In this document: positions 6,011-8,352 of the stretch, one piece after another
Layout: every line of letters begins with the position of its first letter
How positions within the stretch are numbered: position 1 is the stretch's first letter
Assembly (NCBI GenBank): GCA_017354065.1
Contig: JAFMRN010000097.1
Span: 1-8,352, forward strand
Direction: 5' to 3'
Source of the DNA: Solirubrobacterales bacterium
GTDB lineage: Bacteria > Actinomycetota > Thermoleophilia > Solirubrobacterales > Solirubrobacteraceae
DNA length: 8,352 nucleotides
The notes under the pieces: generated by a model
The model's database searches: none
Told to the model about the DNA's origin: nothing
The model's input: only the letters and a program-made list of their open reading frames with translations
Position numbers and translations under genes: made by a program

Positions 6011-6604
6011 ATGGGGTGGATCCAAAACCGGCCCCTGGGGGCAGGGCTGGCTGTGGCCGTTTTGCTCGCCGGGTGCGGCGGGGGCACCAAGACGGTCACG
6101 GTCACGGGTACGTCTGCAGCCGACACGGGTGCGGCGAGCGCCACGACACCCCGTGCGGCCACCACCCCCGTCGGTCATACCAGCAGTACCCCCGCCGGGC
6201 CGGCGCTGGCCAGCGAGACCGTAAGCGTGCCCTGTCACCCGCATACAAGGGTGAAGATCAGCGTTCTGAGCCTCAAGGTCAGTGGCAAGCTGCTTGTCGC
6301 TCAGTTCGGCTTCACCCCGAGCTGGCCCAAGTCAGGCAACGCGACCCCCACGCTGGACCTGTTCGACATGTCCTGCAACAAGGACGACGCGGCGCTGATC
6401 GACACCAAGAACCTCAAGGAGTACGTGCCGGTCAAGGCCCAGGATTCGCCACTGGTGCCCAACGACTACACCGACATGATCGCCGGCAACGGTCAGATGA
6501 CCTACGGGAACTGGATCTTCAGCGCGCCGCCCCCGAACGTCCACTCGATCAACGTGGACATCGGCCGCTTTCCTCCGCTCAACAACGTCCCGATTCAGCG
6601 ATGA
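6011..6604 (+). CDS. Lipoprotein of cassette 1, function unknown
   Basis: The 197-residue product begins with a lipoprotein signal peptide: a hydrophobic stretch (about 9-20) and the lipobox LLAGC with C22 as the predicted lipidated residue. A Thr/Ser/Ala/Pro-rich, probably disordered linker spans about 27-66. The remainder looks like one compact beta-rich domain with C75 and C122, a possible disulfide, then an LIDTKNLKEYVPV segment (129-141) and an ending with an IFSAPP motif and VPIQR. It should be anchored to the outer face of the membrane by its lipid. The family was not recognised; a DUF4352-like beta sandwich is a guess only. The ATG at 6011 sits nine bases after a strong -10 box. The stop TGA overlaps the ATG of the OmpA-domain gene (ATGA), so the two are surely co-translated. 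A paralogue follows at 7246. Confidence 0.85.
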   Translation: MGWIQNRPLGAGLAVAVLLAGCGGGTKTVTVTGTSAADTGAASATTPRAATTPVGHTSSTPAGPALASETVSVPCHPHTRVKISVLSLKVSGKLLVAQFGFTPSWPKSGNATPTLDLFDMSCNKDDAALIDTKNLKEYVPVKAQDSPLVPNDYTDMIAGNGQMTYGNWIFSAPPPNVHSINVDIGRFPPLNNVPIQR

Positions 6605-7110
6605 ATTCGCGCCGAGTCACGTTGGTTGTTGTGGTCGCGATCAGCGTCGCCGGGCCGACAGCTGCTTTGGCCGATGCGGGCAGCCCGCCGCCGATCGATC
6701 TGACCGGCACCGTATGGCCGATCGACACCCGTGGGTCGGTTATTTCGCTGGAGACCACCAAGCATCAGGGCTCTGCGACGCGCGTCTCGATCTCTTCGGA
6801 CGTCCTGTTCGGCTTTGACAGCGCTGCGCTTTCGGGGTCCGCGCGGTCGAAGATCACGCAGATTGCGGCTCGGGTCGCGGGCCACCCGAAGATCAAGGTG
6901 GACGGATATACCGACTCGGTCGGCTCGGCCAGGTACAACCAGGACCTGTCCCAGCGCCGCGCCCAGGCGGTCGCCGACGTGCTCCGGCGTGTTGGGCGGG
7001 TGCGTGCTGCGGGCCACGGCTCCGCGGACCCGGTCGCTCCGAATCGTGTTGGAGGGAGGGACAACCCGGCAGGCCGCGCCAAGAACCGGCGGGTGACCAT
7101 CAGTTACTGA
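6601..7110 (+). CDS. Exported OmpA-domain peptidoglycan-binding protein, cassette 1
   Basis: The 169-residue protein starts at the ATG that overlaps the lipoprotein stop. An N-terminal signal peptide (basic MNSRR, hydrophobic core about 6-22) has a likely signal peptidase I site after ALA at residue 24. A short segment (about 31-60) resembles the lead-in seen before the domain in other actinobacterial OmpA-like proteins. The OmpA C-terminal domain follows (about 61-169): DVLFGFDSAALS, then GYTDSVGSARYNQ, LSQRRAQAV and AKNRRVTI. D105 and R120 match the spacing of the E. coli OmpA residues D241 and R256 that hold diaminopimelate, so peptidoglycan binding is expected. There is no beta-barrel and no lipid anchor. 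The same frame stays open far upstream to 5356, but that part is antisense or out of frame with real genes and has no meaning here. Confidence 0.9.
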   Translation: MNSRRVTLVVVVAISVAGPTAALADAGSPPPIDLTGTVWPIDTRGSVISLETTKHQGSATRVSISSDVLFGFDSAALSGSARSKITQIAARVAGHPKIKVDGYTDSVGSARYNQDLSQRRAQAVADVLRRVGRVRAAGHGSADPVAPNRVGGRDNPAGRAKNRRVTISY

Positions 7111-7209
7111 GCAATGCTTTGGCGTTGAAAGCGGGGGAACTGGCGGTGGCCGGCCTTGCGAGTCTGCGGCTGGTTCAGCGGCGCTACGACGCTCTGGTTT
7201 TAAGGGGTT
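7111..7209. other. Intercassette spacer with no recognised gene
   Basis: The 135-base gap between the cassettes (7111-7245) holds no gene. Its 3' end carries the promoter of cassette 2. The rest contains a GGCCGGCC palindrome near 7149-7156 and a weak hairpin at 7176-7196 followed by a short T-run, which is not strong enough to call a terminator. Confidence 0.5.
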
Positions 7210-7237
7210 TTGCAGCTTTAGGTCCTTTATGTAGGCT
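7210..7237 (+). promoter_or_regulatory. Promoter of the second lipoprotein-OmpA cassette
   Basis: TTGCAG (7210-7215) and TAGGCT (7232-7237) are spaced by 16 bases. The -10 box ends eight bases before the ATG at 7246, so this transcript should also be leaderless or nearly so. The layout copies the cassette 1 promoter, but the spacer lacks the long inverted repeat and has only a short AGG-T-CCT core (7220-7226). Confidence 0.55.
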
Positions 7238-7245
7238 GCCGCGCT

Positions 7246-7836
7246 ATGGGGTGGAATCAAGGACGAAGCATCACGGCGGGGCTTGCAGTTGCGGCGGTTC
7301 TCGCCGGTTGTGGCGGCAGCGCTAAGACCGTCACCGTGAACAATTCGGCCGCGTCGTCATCTGGCACGACAGCGAGCAGCACGAGCACCAGCGGCTCCTC
7401 CGGATCCACCGCCGGGAGCGGCACGACGACGAGCGCCGATTCCACGAAGCCGCTCGCCAGCCGTAAGGTCAAGGATGGCAACAAGACGTACACCGTCAGC
7501 GTGCAGAGCCTGCAGGTAGAAGGTCACCTGATGACGCTCCACGTTGGTCTTGGCTTTGAGGATCCCGGCGACGAGAGCTTCGATAACGCTTCCCTCTACG
7601 ACGCGATGGGCGGTTCGTACGACGTCACCCTTATCGACCCGTTCAATCTAAAGGAATACCTTCCGGTTCAAGACGCAGCCGGTAACGACCTCTCTGACAG
7701 CGCCAACGAGGTTCTCGCCAACGTCGGCGGATCCACCTCAGCCAAGTACATCTTTGCGGCGCCTCCAGCCACGGTGTCCAAGGTGACCGTTCAGATGGGC
7801 AACCTGACCTTCGCCGACATCCCAATCCAGCGGTGA
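7246..7836 (+). CDS. Lipoprotein of cassette 2, function unknown
   Basis: This 196-residue protein is a paralogue of the lipoprotein encoded at 6011-6604. Both begin MGW, share the hydrophobic signal core and the lipobox LAGC with C22, continue with KTVTV, and align without gaps at LID..NLKEY.PV (129-141) and at the IF.APP segment and PIQR end. The linker here (about 32-66) is almost purely Ser, Thr, Gly and Ala. Unlike the first copy, it has no cysteine apart from the lipidated one, so any disulfide is absent. The middle domain is otherwise strongly diverged. The gene ends in TGA overlapping a GTG start by four bases. Local base composition is lower in GC than cassette 1: 31 of 60 bases in 7621-7680. 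It is expected on the outer face of the membrane; no enzymatic motif is seen. Confidence 0.84.
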   Translation: MGWNQGRSITAGLAVAAVLAGCGGSAKTVTVNNSAASSSGTTASSTSTSGSSGSTAGSGTTTSADSTKPLASRKVKDGNKTYTVSVQSLQVEGHLMTLHVGLGFEDPGDESFDNASLYDAMGGSYDVTLIDPFNLKEYLPVQDAAGNDLSDSANEVLANVGGSTSAKYIFAAPPATVSKVTVQMGNLTFADIPIQR

Positions 7837-8352
7837 GGCTACGTCACGTTGGGCCACTCCTAGTCGTGCTGGTGGCGCTGGGCTGTTGCGCGGGGTCAGC
7901 CGGCGCAGTGTCGGTCGACACCCAGAAGTTCATTGTGCCGATCACTCTTAAGGGAGACATAGTGCCGATCAACCTTGGTCGTACGGTGGTCTCGCTGAAG
8001 AAGACCAAGCATGTCGGTAAGTCAACCCAGGTCACCCTCTCCGCCGATGTGTTGTTCGCCTTCAACAGCGCCAAGCTGTCAGGCTCCGCGAAGCAAGCGA
8101 TTGCTGGCATCTCGAGCAAGATCAAGGGCCACCCGAGGATCAAGGTCGATGGCTACACGGACTCGGTTGGGTCGGCTAAGTACAACCAAGGCCTATCTCA
8201 ACGGCGCGCCCAAGCGGTCGCGGCTGCGCTTCGCGGCAAAGGGCAGATCAGCGCCGTCGGCCATGGCGAGGCTGACCCGGTTGCGCCCAACAAGCACGGG
8301 AAGAAAGACAACCCGGACGGTCGCGCCAAGAACCGTCGGGTGACCATCACCT
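7833..8352 (+). CDS. Exported OmpA-domain protein, cassette 2 (3' end missing)
   Basis: Translation from the GTG at 7833, which shares GTGA with the lipoprotein stop, gives 173 codons and leaves the frame open at the window edge. By comparison with the first copy, which ends VTISY, probably only two or three codons are missing. A signal peptide covers about 1-25; cleavage could follow the AGA at 23-25, while the cysteines at 18-19 lie in a sequence (VALGCC) that lacks a proper lipobox. The OmpA domain (about 66-173) carries DVLFAFNSAKLS, GYTDSVGSAKYNQ, LSQRRAQAV and AKNRRVTIT, with D110 and R125 in place for diaminopimelate binding. By hand alignment roughly two thirds of the domain residues equal those of the first copy. 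An ATG-only search would miss this start and report wrong frames here. Confidence 0.88.
   Translation, partial: MRLRHVGPLLVVLVALGCCAGSAGAVSVDTQKFIVPITLKGDIVPINLGRTVVSLKKTKHVGKSTQVTLSADVLFAFNSAKLSGSAKQAIAGISSKIKGHPRIKVDGYTDSVGSAKYNQGLSQRRAQAVAAALRGKGQISAVGHGEADPVAPNKHGKKDNPDGRAKNRRVTIT

Larger units (their letters stand above)
6011..8352 (+). repeat. Tandem duplication of a lipoprotein-OmpA gene pair
   Basis: Unit 1 is 6011-7110 and unit 2 is 7246 to beyond 8352. Each unit has the same promoter style, a lipoprotein gene of nearly equal length, a 4-base stop/start overlap (ATGA in unit 1, GTGA in unit 2) and an OmpA-domain gene. DNA around both lipoprotein starts shares CGCTATGGGGTGGA. The OmpA domains are well conserved while the lipoproteins have diverged, pointing to an old duplication. 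Confidence 0.85.

Noticed and set aside
5356..6600. Upstream part of the long frame that ends at 7110
   Set aside because: Only the last 169 codons, from the ATG at 6601, form a protein with a signal peptide and OmpA domain. The rest is antisense to the Usp-like gene or out of frame with the first lipoprotein gene.
7176..7200. Possible terminator after the first cassette
   Set aside because: The stem is only two 3-bp pieces broken by an internal loop, and the T-run is short; not better than chance in this GC-rich DNA.
8011..8343. A 110-codon plus-strand frame at the right edge
   Set aside because: It is a shifted frame inside the second OmpA-domain gene, whose GTG-started frame carries all conserved motifs.
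6011..8352. OmpA domains as proof of a Gram-negative outer membrane
   Set aside because: The domain binds peptidoglycan and also occurs in exported proteins of actinobacteria; there is no beta-barrel here and the other genes fit an actinobacterium.

Overview
The window looks like chromosomal DNA from a high-GC actinobacterium. The best guess is the deep-branching Thermoleophilia/Solirubrobacterales side. This rests on GC-rich codon use, lipoprotein signals ending LAGCGG followed by KTVTV, OmpA-type peptidoglycan-binding proteins, and an ftsK / RNase J / dapA neighbourhood resembling the mycobacterial one. The taxon is an inference from style, not from a marker gene. No rRNA, tRNA, CRISPR array, insertion sequence, integrase or phage gene was seen.

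Layout. (1) 1-581, minus strand: the 5' part of an ftsK-like DNA translocase gene (basic tail plus membrane segments), cut by the window edge. (2) 652-2821, plus strand: an OmpR/PhoB-type response regulator and an overlapping membrane sensor histidine kinase, transcribed away from ftsK. (3) 2767-5303, minus strand: rnj (RNase J) and dapA, read dapA then rnj with a 4-base GTGA overlap; rnj runs tail-to-tail into the kinase gene with 55 bp of coding overlap. (4) 5349-5825, minus strand: a small protein resembling the universal-stress (Rossmann-like) fold, upstream of dapA. (5) 5826-6010: a divergent promoter region. (6) 6011-8352, plus strand: two tandem copies of a two-gene cassette, each a lipoprotein gene overlapping by 4 bases an OmpA-domain gene. 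The last gene is cut at the window edge probably only a few codons before its end.

How it fits together. The ftsK, rnj and dapA genes are housekeeping (chromosome segregation, RNA processing, diaminopimelate/lysine synthesis) in an order known from other actinobacteria, with the two-component operon lying between ftsK and rnj. The cassettes probably make cell-envelope proteins: a lipid-anchored protein with a disordered linker plus an exported protein that should grip diaminopimelate-type peptidoglycan. A recurring feature is a -10-like hexamer 7-9 bases before the start codon with no Shine-Dalgarno sequence, implying leaderless mRNAs for several genes. The most unusual region is the duplicated lipoprotein-OmpA cassette. 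The first copy has a perfect inverted repeat exactly between its -35 and -10 boxes; the second lacks it.
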